From Cellvibrionaceae bacterium 1162T.S.0a.05 (GTDB taxonomy: Bacteria > Pseudomonadota > Gammaproteobacteria > Pseudomonadales > Cellvibrionaceae), in NCBI GenBank assembly GCA_000964245.1, contig LANB01000001.1:1529501-1593500 (forward strand): a DNA stretch of 64,000 nucleotides, written 5' to 3'. Positions 1 through 8,883 of this stretch are shown piece after piece. Within the stretch, counting starts at the first letter, position 1. Each line of letters opens with the position of its first letter. A program made the position numbers and the translations under genes. Under the pieces are notes generated by a model. It searched no databases and was not told the DNA's origin. It saw nothing but the letters and a program-made list of their open reading frames with translations.

Positions 1-221
1 TCACCAATGTCGAGACTGACATCGAAAACAGCTTGCTTGTCGCCATAATAAACATTGGCGTCGCGGACAGAGAATTTGGGGTTTTCAACAAAGCAATCAC
101 CCACGGTCTTATGGTCAGACTCCGTGGCGGCCTCGTTTAAATCGGCTTCTTTCATCTTAATCGTATCTTTTGCTGCTGTTTCTGCCGTGTCGACAGGGTT
201 CGTTGCTTCCAGAATAGTCAT
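1..221 (-). CDS. pstB: Phosphate ABC transporter ATP-binding protein PstB (N-terminal part)
   Basis: Only the first 73 or so codons lie in the window; the gene runs off the left edge. The ATG is at 221. After a 40-50 residue acidic leader the frame reads FSVRDANVYYGDKQAVFDVS, the typical opening of PstB just before the Walker A loop, which lies outside. It follows pstA with a 30-base gap in the same direction, completing the order pstS-pstC-pstA-pstB. PstB would hydrolyse ATP at the cytoplasmic face to drive phosphate import through PstC and PstA. The long leader before the ABC core is seen in several gammaproteobacterial PstB proteins. The identification rests on this short stretch and the operon context. 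Confidence 0.9.
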   Translation of the reverse strand, partial: MTILEATNPVDTAETAAKDTIKMKEADLNEAATESDHKTVGDCFVENPKFSVRDANVYYGDKQAVFDVSLDIG

Positions 222-251
222 CTTACTTGCCTCGCATTATAGCCACTTGGC

Positions 252-1688
252 TTACCAACGTCTCTCAAGGCGTTTGCGCAGGTAAATCGCCAGCCCGTTC
301 ATCATTATCAAAAAGGCCAACAACACCATGATGGCCGCGGAGGTGCGCTCTACGAAAGCGCGTTCGGGGCTGTCTGCCCACAAGTAAATTTGCACAGGGA
401 GTACGGTCGCCGCGTCATTCCAACTTGACGGCACTTCCGCGATAAACGCCACCATGCCGATCATTAACAGCGGTGCAGTCTCACCGAGGGCGCGAGCCAT
501 ACCGATAATGGCGCCCGTCAGCATTCCCGGCATTGCCAGAGGCAACACATGGTGAAGAATGGTTTGCATGCGCGACGCCCCCATACCCAGAGCGGCTTCA
601 CGAATGGAAGGCGGAACCGAGGTGATTGCAGCGCGACTACTGATAATAATGGTCGGCAATGTCATCAGCGTGAGTACCATCCCGCCCACAAGTGGGACCG
701 AACGCGTCATACCGAAGAAATTCAAAAAGATCGCCAAGCCCAGCAAACCAAAAATTACGGACGGTACGGCCGCCAGGTTATTGATATTGACCTCAATGAA
801 ATCGGTAAATTTGTTTTTGGTTGCATACTCTTCGAGATAAATCGCTGCGGCAACGCCAACCGGGAACGATAAAATCAGGGTCACCAACAAGGTAAAGAAC
901 GTGCCCATTACCGCGCCGAGTATACCGGCTTGTTCAGGTTCCGATGAGTCGCCCGAAGTAAAAAATATTGTATTGAAACGCGCATCGATTTCATTTTTTT
1001 CCAACCAGGAGGAAATAAATTCAACCTGATTTTCTTTCAAGCGGCCAATAAAAGGCTCGCTGTCGTTGAGGCTTTTGACATAAGTATCAAGATCGTCATC
1101 GGCCAACAGCCACAGTTTTTGCGTGGTGCCAATAAGTGAGGCATCGGCGTTAACACGGTCACGCAAATCGAAGCTCGCTCCAACGGAAACCAAACTGTAA
1201 AGTGCGCGGCGATCGCGGCGCGATTTCACAGAAGGAAAACGCTCACGCAAACTGTTGCGAATAATGCCGGTAAAATTTGCATCCGCCAGTTGTTGCTCGC
1301 GTGCTTGCAATGCGTCTATCACCGTCATGCCAAAATCGCGTTGCGCTTGCGCTTCGAATTCACTCAAGGCTTCAGCCATTGTTGCATGCTGATCTGCAAT
1401 TTTTAATTCGCTGTGCAGTTTATTGCCGTAATCTTCACGAACTGCGTCAAAAAAAGTAAACAAGTCTGCATCAAGCCCAAGGTCATCCGCATCAAAATTG
1501 ATTTCCAGACTGACATAGTGCTGTTTAAACGCACCTACGCCTTTGCTGATAATTTCTGTAAACAATAACAACAAGGCAAGCAAGCCAATAACAATAGACG
1601 TGACGCCGTACATGCGAAAACGTTTTTCCGCGCGGTAGCGTTTTTTCAGGCTGCGTTGAACCTGTTCAGTGGTGGATATCTTATTCAT
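252..1688 (-). CDS. pstA: Phosphate ABC transporter permease PstA
   Basis: Inner-membrane permease half of the Pst phosphate importer, about 478 residues. A cytoplasmic start and one membrane segment (about residues 30-50) are followed by a roughly 200-residue, mostly polar, probably periplasmic region. The C-terminal half is a classical ABC permease with the coupling-loop signature EAALGMGASRMQTILHHVLP and the Pst-typical RALGETAPLLMIG. The enlarged N-terminal region matches the long PstA form common in Gammaproteobacteria and absent from the roughly 300-residue E. coli protein. I chose the ATG at 1688 over an upstream TTG at 1712 because it overlaps the pstC stop (ATGAATAA), which suggests translational coupling. 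Confidence 0.95.
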   Translation of the reverse strand: MNKISTTEQVQRSLKKRYRAEKRFRMYGVTSIVIGLLALLLLFTEIISKGVGAFKQHYVSLEINFDADDLGLDADLFTFFDAVREDYGNKLHSELKIADQHATMAEALSEFEAQAQRDFGMTVIDALQAREQQLADANFTGIIRNSLRERFPSVKSRRDRRALYSLVSVGASFDLRDRVNADASLIGTTQKLWLLADDDLDTYVKSLNDSEPFIGRLKENQVEFISSWLEKNEIDARFNTIFFTSGDSSEPEQAGILGAVMGTFFTLLVTLILSFPVGVAAAIYLEEYATKNKFTDFIEVNINNLAAVPSVIFGLLGLAIFLNFFGMTRSVPLVGGMVLTLMTLPTIIISSRAAITSVPPSIREAALGMGASRMQTILHHVLPLAMPGMLTGAIIGMARALGETAPLLMIGMVAFIAEVPSSWNDAATVLPVQIYLWADSPERAFVERTSAAIMVLLAFLIMMNGLAIYLRKRLERRW

Positions 1689-3078
1689 ATTGCTCACGGT
1701 ATTTCTTAACAACGTGGAGGGCGATGTAATTCAGTGCGAGAGTGACGACGAATAACATAAGGCCCAGGGCAAAGGCCGCCAAAGTTTTGGGGCTATCGAA
1801 TTCCTGGTCACCGGTTAACAAGGTCACAATTTGTACGGTAACCGTAGTAACAGCATCAAGTGGGTTCGCGGTGAGGTTTGCCGCAAGGCCAGCGGCCATC
1901 ACAACAATCATGGTTTCCCCAATGGCACGCGATACGGCCAACAAAAAACCGCCAACAATGCCAGGCAGGGCGGCAGGAATCACCACTTGTTTAACCACTT
2001 CAGATTTGGTCGCGCCAAGCGCGAGTGCACCGTCACGCAAACTTTGCGGCACAGCATTGATCACGTCATCAGACAGCGACGACACGAACGGCACAATCAT
2101 CACGCCCATAATTAAACCCACGGCCAGCGCACTTTCCGAGGTTACCGTCATGTAATTATCAAGGCCCATGCCGATGGCCAGGTCGCGAATCATGGGTGCC
2201 ACTGTCAATGCAGCAAAAAAGCCGTAAACAACTGTGGGGATACCCGCGAGAATTTCCAGCAAGGGTTTCACAGTGCTACGCACTTTTGTCGGCGCATAAT
2301 CCGCAAGGTAAATTGCCGACATCAAACCAACAGGCACTGCGATTAACATGGAGATAAAAGCGATTAATAAAGTGCCCGCAAACAGTGGAATGGCACCGAA
2401 ACTGCTGGAGCCAACAACCTGATCTGCGCGCATGGCATTTTGCGGGCTCCACTCCAGACCAAAAAGAAATTCTGTTATCGGAACCGAGCGGAAAAATTTA
2501 ATGGATTCCAACAAAACTGAAAGCACAATACCGAGTGTGGTAAAAATCGCGATCATCGAGCAAATCAGCAAGGCCAATTTGAACCAGTTTTCAACAAAAA
2601 GCCGCGCTTTCATTTGCGGGTGAATTCGAAAATACCCGACACTGGCACTGACGCTCATCAACAGAAAAATCAAGGCCGCCAGCAAATTGGAACTCAAGGT
2701 GGTCAGTTTATTAATTTCAGCCGCTGCCACCGTCATATATTCGGGGGGTTCACCAAGAAACTGGTTATCAATGATCAACCTGACTTTATTCAATACCAAG
2801 CCAATTTCCGTATTGCCCGCTTCGCGAATTTCAGCGGGTAAGTGTTGAACCACGATGGCCTGAATCACCGCATCATCAAAGGCATACCACAAGCCCAACA
2901 ATATCAGGGCAGGGATCGCTGCCCACAAAACGGTAATCATCCCGTAATAGAAGGGCAGGGAATTGAGGTAGCGTGCACCCCCTACATTGGTGGCAAGCGC
3001 CAACGAACGCGACCGCCCCAACTTGTAGATGGTAATAAAGCCAACAAACATGAGGGCGAGAAGTAAAGTGCTGCTCAT
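1681..3078 (-). CDS. pstC: Phosphate ABC transporter permease PstC
   Basis: The other permease half of the Pst system, 465 residues. Like PstA here it is longer than the E. coli protein. There are N-terminal membrane segments, an extracytoplasmic stretch around residues 75-125, then the permease core with the coupling motif LRDGALALGATKSEVVKQVV and the conserved SRAIGETMIVVMAAG. The ATG at 3078 is used. Its stop overlaps the pstA start. A terminator-like hairpin separates it from pstS upstream, so pstCAB may be made at a lower level than pstS from one Pho-controlled promoter. That arrangement is known for pst operons but is inferred here. Confidence 0.95.
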   Translation of the reverse strand: MSSTLLLALMFVGFITIYKLGRSRSLALATNVGGARYLNSLPFYYGMITVLWAAIPALILLGLWYAFDDAVIQAIVVQHLPAEIREAGNTEIGLVLNKVRLIIDNQFLGEPPEYMTVAAAEINKLTTLSSNLLAALIFLLMSVSASVGYFRIHPQMKARLFVENWFKLALLICSMIAIFTTLGIVLSVLLESIKFFRSVPITEFLFGLEWSPQNAMRADQVVGSSSFGAIPLFAGTLLIAFISMLIAVPVGLMSAIYLADYAPTKVRSTVKPLLEILAGIPTVVYGFFAALTVAPMIRDLAIGMGLDNYMTVTSESALAVGLIMGVMIVPFVSSLSDDVINAVPQSLRDGALALGATKSEVVKQVVIPAALPGIVGGFLLAVSRAIGETMIVVMAAGLAANLTANPLDAVTTVTVQIVTLLTGDQEFDSPKTLAAFALGLMLFVVTLALNYIALHVVKKYREQYE

Positions 3079-3105
3079 AGGTCAAACGGCCTGTTTTAGA
3101 CAAAG

Positions 3106-3131
3106 AAAGCCCGAAGCAGGGTTCGGGCTTT
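3106..3131 (-). terminator. Hairpin between pstS and pstC
   Basis: A perfect 10-base stem, AAAGCCCGAA / TTCGGGCTTT, with a six-base loop lies 140 bases after the pstS stop and is followed on the minus strand by a T-rich run. It probably acts as a partial terminator that lowers expression of pstCAB relative to pstS. Confidence 0.75.
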
Positions 3132-3269
3132 CGGTATTCTGAATTTTTCCCGTTTTCCCGGTATTTAACGCCTTAACTCAAGGTTTCAGCGTGTCACTGC
3201 TTTGCAGTGTCCGGGCGGGGCGCCATTCTAACCTGGAAAGGCGCCCGATCAGAGATTAATCAGGAAAAA

Positions 3270-4307
3270 TTAAAGCTTCGTTAAGATTTCAAGGTTTTTA
3301 ACGCGCGCTCCAATTGTTTCTCGCTTTTCTTCCGACAAGGGAATCATGCCTTTATCAGTCAAATACCCTTCATCACCCCAGGCACGCTCGTGAGTGAACT
3401 CAGCGAGGTACTCAGCGATGCCGGGCACAACACCCACGTGTGCTTTCTTCACGTAGAAGTACAGCGGGCGGGAAACCGGGTAACTGCCGTCAGCAATAGT
3501 CTCGAAGGTTGGCTCTTCTCCGTCGATGAGAGATGGTTGAACCTTATCGGAGTTTTGATCGAGGAAGCTGAAGCCAAAGATACCGAGAGCATTCGGGTCA
3601 GCAGCCAATTTTTGAACGATCAGATTGTCATTTTCACCGGCTTCCTGGAAGGCACCGTCTTCACGCATGATGTGACAGACTTCTTTAAAGCGGTCTTTAT
3701 CGCTTTTCTTCATCGCCTTGATCCAGGGGAATGCGGAACATCCACCTTCCATCGCCAATTCAACGAAAGCATCACGCGTACCCGAGCTGGGGGGTGGCCC
3801 CAAAACGCGGATTTTTACATCGGGAAGAGATTTATCGATATCTGACCACTTTTGGTAGGGGTTATCGATTAGCTTTTCACTGCCATCCGTTGCCGGAACC
3901 TTCTCAGCCAGGGCCAGGAAGATTTGCTTACGGCTCAATTTCACCTGTTTGGCTTCCAGGGAGTTGGCAAGTACGATGCCGTCGTAGCCGATCAAAACTT
4001 CGACAATGTCGGTGACGCCATTGGCTTTACACTGGTCAAATTCACTCTGCTTGATGCGGCGTGACGCATTGGTGATGTCTGGCGTCGCAATGTCTGTACC
4101 CTTACAAAACTCTTTAAAACCGCCGCCTGTACCGGTGCTCTCAACGGTTGGGGTTTTAAACTGGGTCGACTTGCCGTAACGCTCAGCAACCACTTTGGAG
4201 AATGGGAAGACCGTGGAAGAGCCCACGATGCTGATGGAATCTTTTGCCGCAAAGGCATTGGCGCACAGCAGGCTTGCTGTCAACGCGAGGATACTTGCTC
4301 TTTTCAC
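3270..4307 (-). CDS. pstS: Phosphate-binding periplasmic protein PstS
   Basis: Periplasmic phosphate receptor, 345 residues. A Sec signal peptide with a cleavage site after ANAFA (about residue 20) precedes the mature start KDSISIVGSSTVFPF, the phosphate-loop motif of PstS. STGTGGGFKEFC and PSSGTRDAF carry further ligands of the phosphate pocket. It resembles the PstS form of marine and soil Proteobacteria rather than the E. coli type. It is first in the pst cluster, preceded by a Pho box at 4368-4385, and therefore presumably induced by PhoB on phosphate starvation. Confidence 0.96.
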   Translation of the reverse strand: MKRASILALTASLLCANAFAAKDSISIVGSSTVFPFSKVVAERYGKSTQFKTPTVESTGTGGGFKEFCKGTDIATPDITNASRRIKQSEFDQCKANGVTDIVEVLIGYDGIVLANSLEAKQVKLSRKQIFLALAEKVPATDGSEKLIDNPYQKWSDIDKSLPDVKIRVLGPPPSSGTRDAFVELAMEGGCSAFPWIKAMKKSDKDRFKEVCHIMREDGAFQEAGENDNLIVQKLAADPNALGIFGFSFLDQNSDKVQPSLIDGEEPTFETIADGSYPVSRPLYFYVKKAHVGVVPGIAEYLAEFTHERAWGDEGYLTDKGMIPLSEEKRETIGARVKNLEILTKL

Positions 4308-4367
4308 TTAAACCTCCGATCAGTTTGTGTTGCCTTTCGGCTATGCTGCGCATGTTAATTTTGCTTT

Positions 4368-4385
4368 ATGACAGAAATGTTACAG
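4368..4385 (-). promoter_or_regulatory. Pho box (PhoB site) upstream of pstS
   Basis: On the minus strand the sequence reads CTGTAAC-ATTT-CTGTCAT: two 7-base repeats separated by four bases, exactly the spacing of the PhoB consensus (CTGTCAT repeats, 11-base period). It lies about 60 bases before the pstS ATG, a normal place for a PhoB-activated promoter. Confidence 0.88.
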
Positions 4386-4471
4386 ATTTAATAAAATTGT
4401 CATAATTTCGAATCTCCAGGCGCCAGCCGGAAAACGGTTTATAATGGCGGCAAAGAATAATCAGCTCTCTC

Positions 4472-5005
4472 ATGCACACGCTTACCACTCTCTGCGCCTC
4501 CTGGGACAAAATCAACCGCATCATTGGCGGCTGCACAGCAGCCCTGGTCTTGCTAATGGTGCTCTTGCAAAGCGGCATTGTACTCGCCCGCAGCGCCTTC
4601 AACTTCGGCAATCTGGCGAGCCAGGATGCCGTACTCTACATGCATGCCGCATTGATTATGCTCTGCCTGAGTTGGGCCTTTTTACACGACGGCCACGTGC
4701 GTGTGGATGTGTTTTACCACCGCTTCAGCCCGCTGCGCCGCGCCTGGATAAATTGCTTGGGCAATGTGCTCTTTCTCCTACCCTTTGCAGCCTTTCTCTG
4801 CTTCAGCAGTTGGGACTATGCCATAGAAAGTTGGCAGAATCGTGAAGCCTCCGGTGACGCGGGCGGCCTCGACCGCATTTATTGGCTCAAAGCCCTGTTG
4901 CCCATAAGTGGTGGGCTGCTTTTTATTCAGGGGCTAAGTGATACCGCACGGCAGCTGCTGTTCATCAGCGTTATTGCGGATGAGGACACACCCGAAACAT
5001 GCTGA
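4472..5005 (+). CDS. dctQ: TRAP transporter small permease (DctQ type)
   Basis: Small membrane subunit of a tripartite ATP-independent periplasmic transporter, 177 residues with four predicted membrane helices. The region SQDAVLYMHAALIMLCLSWA followed by HDGHVRVDVFYHR is the usual DctQ signature between helices 2 and 3. It begins 164 bases from pstS, divergently, and its stop (TGA) overlaps the dctM start in ATGCTGA, so the two are translationally coupled. The binding protein normally found with these two genes is absent here; a matching one is at 21314-22447. The family uses sodium- or proton-driven uptake of organic acids. Confidence 0.9.
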   Translation: MHTLTTLCASWDKINRIIGGCTAALVLLMVLLQSGIVLARSAFNFGNLASQDAVLYMHAALIMLCLSWAFLHDGHVRVDVFYHRFSPLRRAWINCLGNVLFLLPFAAFLCFSSWDYAIESWQNREASGDAGGLDRIYWLKALLPISGGLLFIQGLSDTARQLLFISVIADEDTPETC

Positions 5006-6366
5006 CTTTCTTGCCGTTTCTCATGTTTTTGCTGGCCTGCGGCATTTTGATGCTGGGCTATCCCGTCGCGTTTACACTCGCGGGTGTCGCCCTGTTATTT
5101 GCGGGTATCGGTATTCTGATCGGCGTGTTCGACCCGGACTTTCTCACACTCTACAGCAGCCGTGTATTCGGGGTGATTAGCAACCGCACCCTCATCGCCG
5201 TGCCGCTTTTTGTGTTTATGGGTGTGATGCTTGAAAAAAGCCGCATCGCCGAAGAATTACTTGAAAACATGGGCAAGGCTTTTGGGCGATTGCCCGCTGG
5301 CCTCGGGATATCCGTGGTATTGGTTGGGGCCTTGATGGCAGCCAGCACAGGTATTGTCGGCGCGACGGTGGTAACCATGGGCTTAATGTCGCTGCCTACC
5401 ATGATGCGCAAGGGCTACGACCGCAGCTTGAGTTGCGGCACGATTTGCGCGACCGGCACCCTGGGCCAGATTATTCCGCCCTCAATTGCACTGGTGCTCC
5501 TCGGCGATATATTGTCCTCAGCCTGGCAACAGGCGCAATTGACCCTCGGCGTTTACAACGCGCAGCCAGTCTCGGTCGGCGATTTGTTTATGGGGGCCAT
5601 CGTACCCGGCCTGCTGCTGGTATTACTCTATGTTGCCTATTTACTGGGCGTGGGCTTGTTACAACCCAATAAGGCTCCCGCGATTCAAACAGAGGAAAAA
5701 CCCGGGGCTCTTGTGCTTCTCAAAAGCATCGCGCCGCCGATTCTGCTGATGGTTCTTGTCCTCGGCTCTATTGTTAAGGGCTTGGCAACACCCACCGAAG
5801 CCTCCGCCGTTGGCGCCCTCGCTGCCACTTTGCTGGCCTTATCAAAACGCCAACTGAACCTGGCAAAGCTCAAGGAGGTTGTGCTTAACACCGCGAAAGT
5901 CACCGCCATGGTATTCGCGATCTTGCTTGGCGCATCCTTGTTCTCGCAGGTGTTTATCGGCTTTGGCGGTGATGAACATATCGCCAACTTCTTTTCGTCA
6001 CTTCCGGGAGGCGCCTTCAGTGCCATGTTATTGGTGATGCTGGTCATTTTCCTGCTCGGCTTCATTCTCGATTTTATTGAAATCACCTTTGTCGTCGTCC
6101 CTCTAGTCGGACCTGCCTTACTGATGATGGGGCTTGACCCGATCTGGCTCGGTATCATGATCGCAATTAACCTGCAGACTTCCTTCCTGACACCCCCCTT
6201 CGGTTTTGCCTTGTTTTATTTGCGGGGCGTCGCCCCTGCGGAAGTTCGCACCTCGGAAATTTACCGTGGCGTCCTCCCATTTATTGTGCTCCAATTGTTG
6301 GTACTGCTGGCTCTCGCGCTTTGGCCAGAGCTGGCAACCTGGTTACCGACGTATTTGCGTTCGTAG
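4999..6366 (+). CDS. dctM: TRAP transporter large permease (DctM type)
   Basis: Large membrane subunit of the TRAP transporter, 455 residues, about 12 hydrophobic segments. GATVVTMGLMSLPTMMRKGY and GTLGQIIPPSIALVLLGD are typical of the DctM subgroup that works with TakP-like receptors for 2-oxo acids and related carboxylates. I recognise this subgroup from the combination of FDPDFLTLYSSRVFG near the N-terminus and these loops. The start overlaps dctQ by seven bases. The substrate cannot be read from sequence; a carboxylate is likely. Confidence 0.93.
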   Translation: MLTFLPFLMFLLACGILMLGYPVAFTLAGVALLFAGIGILIGVFDPDFLTLYSSRVFGVISNRTLIAVPLFVFMGVMLEKSRIAEELLENMGKAFGRLPAGLGISVVLVGALMAASTGIVGATVVTMGLMSLPTMMRKGYDRSLSCGTICATGTLGQIIPPSIALVLLGDILSSAWQQAQLTLGVYNAQPVSVGDLFMGAIVPGLLLVLLYVAYLLGVGLLQPNKAPAIQTEEKPGALVLLKSIAPPILLMVLVLGSIVKGLATPTEASAVGALAATLLALSKRQLNLAKLKEVVLNTAKVTAMVFAILLGASLFSQVFIGFGGDEHIANFFSSLPGGAFSAMLLVMLVIFLLGFILDFIEITFVVVPLVGPALLMMGLDPIWLGIMIAINLQTSFLTPPFGFALFYLRGVAPAEVRTSEIYRGVLPFIVLQLLVLLALALWPELATWLPTYLRS

Positions 6367-6435
6367 TATTCTCATTGTTTATTGCAGTCTGCTTTTGCAG
6401 TTCATCACAGCAGTGAATCAAAATAGGAAAGCCCC

Positions 6436-6834
6436 ATGGCAAACATTGATGACGAGCCTATACCCGATGGTGAGTTGGTCTTGCAGACCCTTGCCCTCCC
6501 TAAAGACACTAACTCCAATGGCGATGTATTTGGTGGCTGGTTAATGTCACAAATGGATTTAGCAGGTGCGATTGCCGCTCGCGAGATTGCACGTGGCCGT
6601 GTCACCACCGTCGCCGTTGGCAATATGGCGTTTTTACGGCCCGTTCCCGTCGGTTCCACTGTCAGCTGCTACTGCACCATTCTCGATGTCGGTCGCTCTT
6701 CAATAAAAACGGTTATTGAAGTATGGGTAAAGCAATACGATAAAAATCAGCAACAGAAAGTGACTGAAGGCGAATTTATTTATGTTGCTATTGATGATCG
6801 TGGGCGCACACGCCCGGTACCGCGCGACGACTAA
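6436..6834 (+). CDS. yciA: Acyl-CoA thioesterase YciA
   Basis: Hotdog-fold acyl-CoA hydrolase of 132 residues, the normal YciA length. The motif TNSNGDVFGGWLMSQMDLAG carries the catalytic Asp (about residue 34) and the helix that packs in the hotdog hexamer. YciA enzymes cleave a broad range of short and long acyl-CoA thioesters in the cytoplasm. It sits 69 bases after dctM and 40 bases before the next gene in the same direction. Confidence 0.93.
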   Translation: MANIDDEPIPDGELVLQTLALPKDTNSNGDVFGGWLMSQMDLAGAIAAREIARGRVTTVAVGNMAFLRPVPVGSTVSCYCTILDVGRSSIKTVIEVWVKQYDKNQQQKVTEGEFIYVAIDDRGRTRPVPRDD

Positions 6835-6873
6835 CGCTTACATTTAAATCAAAAAGAAAAGGCCCGACTCAAT

Positions 6874-8043
6874 ATGACTTTTAAATCATTAATCAAATTC
6901 AAGACATTCGAATTAAGGCCGTTTTACCTTGCATCCCTTTTTGCTTACCTACTGATTTTTGCGAACAGCAGTTTTGCAAATGCCAGTCAAACTGCTGCAA
7001 GCTTTGCCGATGCCCTCAATAACGGTGATATCGAAACACTCACACAGCTTTTCGACACGGATGCTTTTGCAAAAAAAGCCCTTTACCCTGTTAGCGATAA
7101 CCCGCAAGAGCAAAAACAGTTAGTCGCCGGGTTTAAAACGCACAAGGAAGAAGATCTGTTAGCTCAGTGGTTCTCCACTTTTTACAGCACGCAAGTTCAC
7201 CATGCCCGTTATTTACGTGATGTCGATTTTAAAGGCAAAAAGCGCCCGTTAATTCGCCTCGATATGGGCGATGAAGGGCTCGAATATATCATTTTGTTTA
7301 TCGAGAAGCAGGGTAAGTCTTTTCAGGTGACCGATTTCTACACCGCGAGCAGCGGCAAGGAAAACTCTCTGGCGCTCACTCAAGCGGCGCAACTGATGAT
7401 TCAAAAAAATTCCAATTTTCTTTTGCGTATGCTCGGGCGCTTGCAAGAAAATGAAGAAATTGTTAACAAAGTTACCCAAATCAGTAACTACCAAAAGTCA
7501 GGCGAATTTTCCAAAGCGTACGACCTGATCAAAACATTGCCTCCAGAGGTGCGGCATGCGCGCGTTATTCTCGATGCCTCTGTGCAAATTGCTTTAAATA
7601 TAAATGATGAAGCCTACATGCATGAATTGGGTTTATTGAATAAGCATTTTGGCCAGGAGCCTGATACGGTTTTTATGCTTATTGACTACCATTTTCTGCG
7701 CGAAGACTATGCCAGCGTTTTAAAATCTCTCGACAGAATGATGGAAGTCTATGGCAAAGACGGCGCCCTCCTGAATATGAAAGCAGGCACAAGTTATATG
7801 CTGGGCGACCTGAAAAATACCGAGAAATTTGCCAAGGAAGCCATCAAGGTTGAGCCTTCCTATGAAGATGCCCACTGGACTTTGGTATCAACTGCACTTG
7901 AAGCAAAAAACCACAAAGCCGTCGCTGAACGACTGAAAAAAATCAGCGTTGAATTTGGTTACGAATTTGCAAAAGAAGACTTTGAAGCAGATGAACTCTA
8001 CAAGGACTTTATCAAGTCAGAGGCCTTCAAGGGTTTTTTATAA
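6874..8043 (+). CDS. Exported protein with TPR-like C-terminal half, function unknown
   Basis: A 389-residue protein with an N-terminal hydrophobic segment (residues 20-36) ending in FANSSFANAS, which looks like a signal peptide or a single anchor. Residues 40-170 form a mixed alpha/beta region reminiscent of NTF2-like domains (SFADALNNGDIETLTQLFD). The C-terminal half is helical with TPR-like spacing, for example LLNMKAGTSYMLGDLKNTEK and YEDAHWTLVSTALEAKN. A periplasmic protein-interaction role is possible. It ends at a bidirectional terminator. I do not recognise a named family. Confidence 0.8.
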   Translation: MTFKSLIKFKTFELRPFYLASLFAYLLIFANSSFANASQTAASFADALNNGDIETLTQLFDTDAFAKKALYPVSDNPQEQKQLVAGFKTHKEEDLLAQWFSTFYSTQVHHARYLRDVDFKGKKRPLIRLDMGDEGLEYIILFIEKQGKSFQVTDFYTASSGKENSLALTQAAQLMIQKNSNFLLRMLGRLQENEEIVNKVTQISNYQKSGEFSKAYDLIKTLPPEVRHARVILDASVQIALNINDEAYMHELGLLNKHFGQEPDTVFMLIDYHFLREDYASVLKSLDRMMEVYGKDGALLNMKAGTSYMLGDLKNTEKFAKEAIKVEPSYEDAHWTLVSTALEAKNHKAVAERLKKISVEFGYEFAKEDFEADELYKDFIKSEAFKGFL

Positions 8044-8084
8044 TCTCAATATAGATGCGCGTTTTATCAAGCGCACCAACAAAT

Positions 8085-8110
8085 GAAGGGCTGATAAAAT
8101 TCAGCCCTTC
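8085..8110. terminator. Bidirectional terminator between convergent genes
   Basis: GAAGGGCTGA / TCAGCCCTTC stem with a short A/T-rich loop, located between the stop of the 6874-8043 gene and the stop of the GST gene on the other strand. Confidence 0.8.
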
Positions 8111-8118
8111 TGTAAGGT

Positions 8119-8742
8119 CTATTTTATTTCCATAACCGCAGGTGCGATAGGCGGGAAAGCTTTAAACAAATCCATTGCCTCAAATTGTTCCATTAATGGG
8201 TTCAAGGTCGGCAAATGTTGATCCAACACCCCTTGTTTTTTATCTTCATGAAAATTTAGCGCCGTAACTGCGGCAATACTGGCTTGATTCAAGCCATTCC
8301 CCGACGGCCCCTGCAAAGCCTTGTCCAACTCGCTGAATGCAACATTGATTTGTTTAACAATGCGTTTTTCCCACGCAGGAAAGCGCGTTTCCTGCGGCCG
8401 CATTTGGGTTTCGTAGAAATACTGCACACATTTATCTGCCGCGATTTGTGCAAGCCCAAGCACACGAAAATAGTGTCGCTGTAATTCAGGCGCTTGTTTG
8501 GCTATGACCTTATCTGAACGCGATTGCGATTCAACATATTGCAAAATCAAGGGCGAATCCATCAACACTGTGCCGTCATCGCAAATAAAACTCGGCGCCT
8601 TGATCAAGGGGTTTATCGCCGAAAAACGCGCCATATCAGCAAAAACTGAAATCGCTTCGTGTTCAAATTCTTCTTCCAACCAGGTGAGGGTGATGGCGAT
8701 TCGCCTCACATAGGGCGAATCCAGCATGCCGATTAATTTCAT
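8119..8742 (-). CDS. Glutathione S-transferase family protein
   Basis: Cytosolic GST-like protein, 207 residues. The thioredoxin-like N-terminal domain opens MKLIGMLDSPYVRRIAITL, with Ser9 in the usual catalytic position. The glutathione-binding Pro and Ser loops are visible as IKAPSFICDDGTVLMDSPLI (residues about 47-66). The rest is the all-helical C-terminal domain. The substrate is unknown. It runs convergently with the gene before it, and a divergent GlxA-like regulator starts 140 bases upstream, so that regulator may control it. Confidence 0.88.
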   Translation of the reverse strand: MKLIGMLDSPYVRRIAITLTWLEEEFEHEAISVFADMARFSAINPLIKAPSFICDDGTVLMDSPLILQYVESQSRSDKVIAKQAPELQRHYFRVLGLAQIAADKCVQYFYETQMRPQETRFPAWEKRIVKQINVAFSELDKALQGPSGNGLNQASIAAVTALNFHEDKKQGVLDQHLPTLNPLMEQFEAMDLFKAFPPIAPAVMEIK

Positions 8743-8883
8743 ATCGATTCCTTTTAAAAGCCTCGTTTTAATTACTCGTAGCCTACGAGTGGCTTAATTT
8801 TGCGCTTGTTTGGCTTTAAAGGGCATAGGCTAAAATGACAGATAGCGTTAATATTGAGCCAACTCTCAATTCCGGCATGCGCT

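Noticed and set aside
3390-3845. Plus-strand frame of 151 codons inside pstS
   Set aside because: Shadow of pstS on the other strand.
4366-4611. Minus-strand frame overlapping the Pho box and dctQ start
   Set aside because: It would cover the pstS promoter and the start of dctQ; no resemblance to any protein.
5685-6158. Minus-strand frame of 157 codons inside dctM
   Set aside because: Opposite a well-conserved TRAP permease; Arg/Ser/Thr-rich translation without domains.
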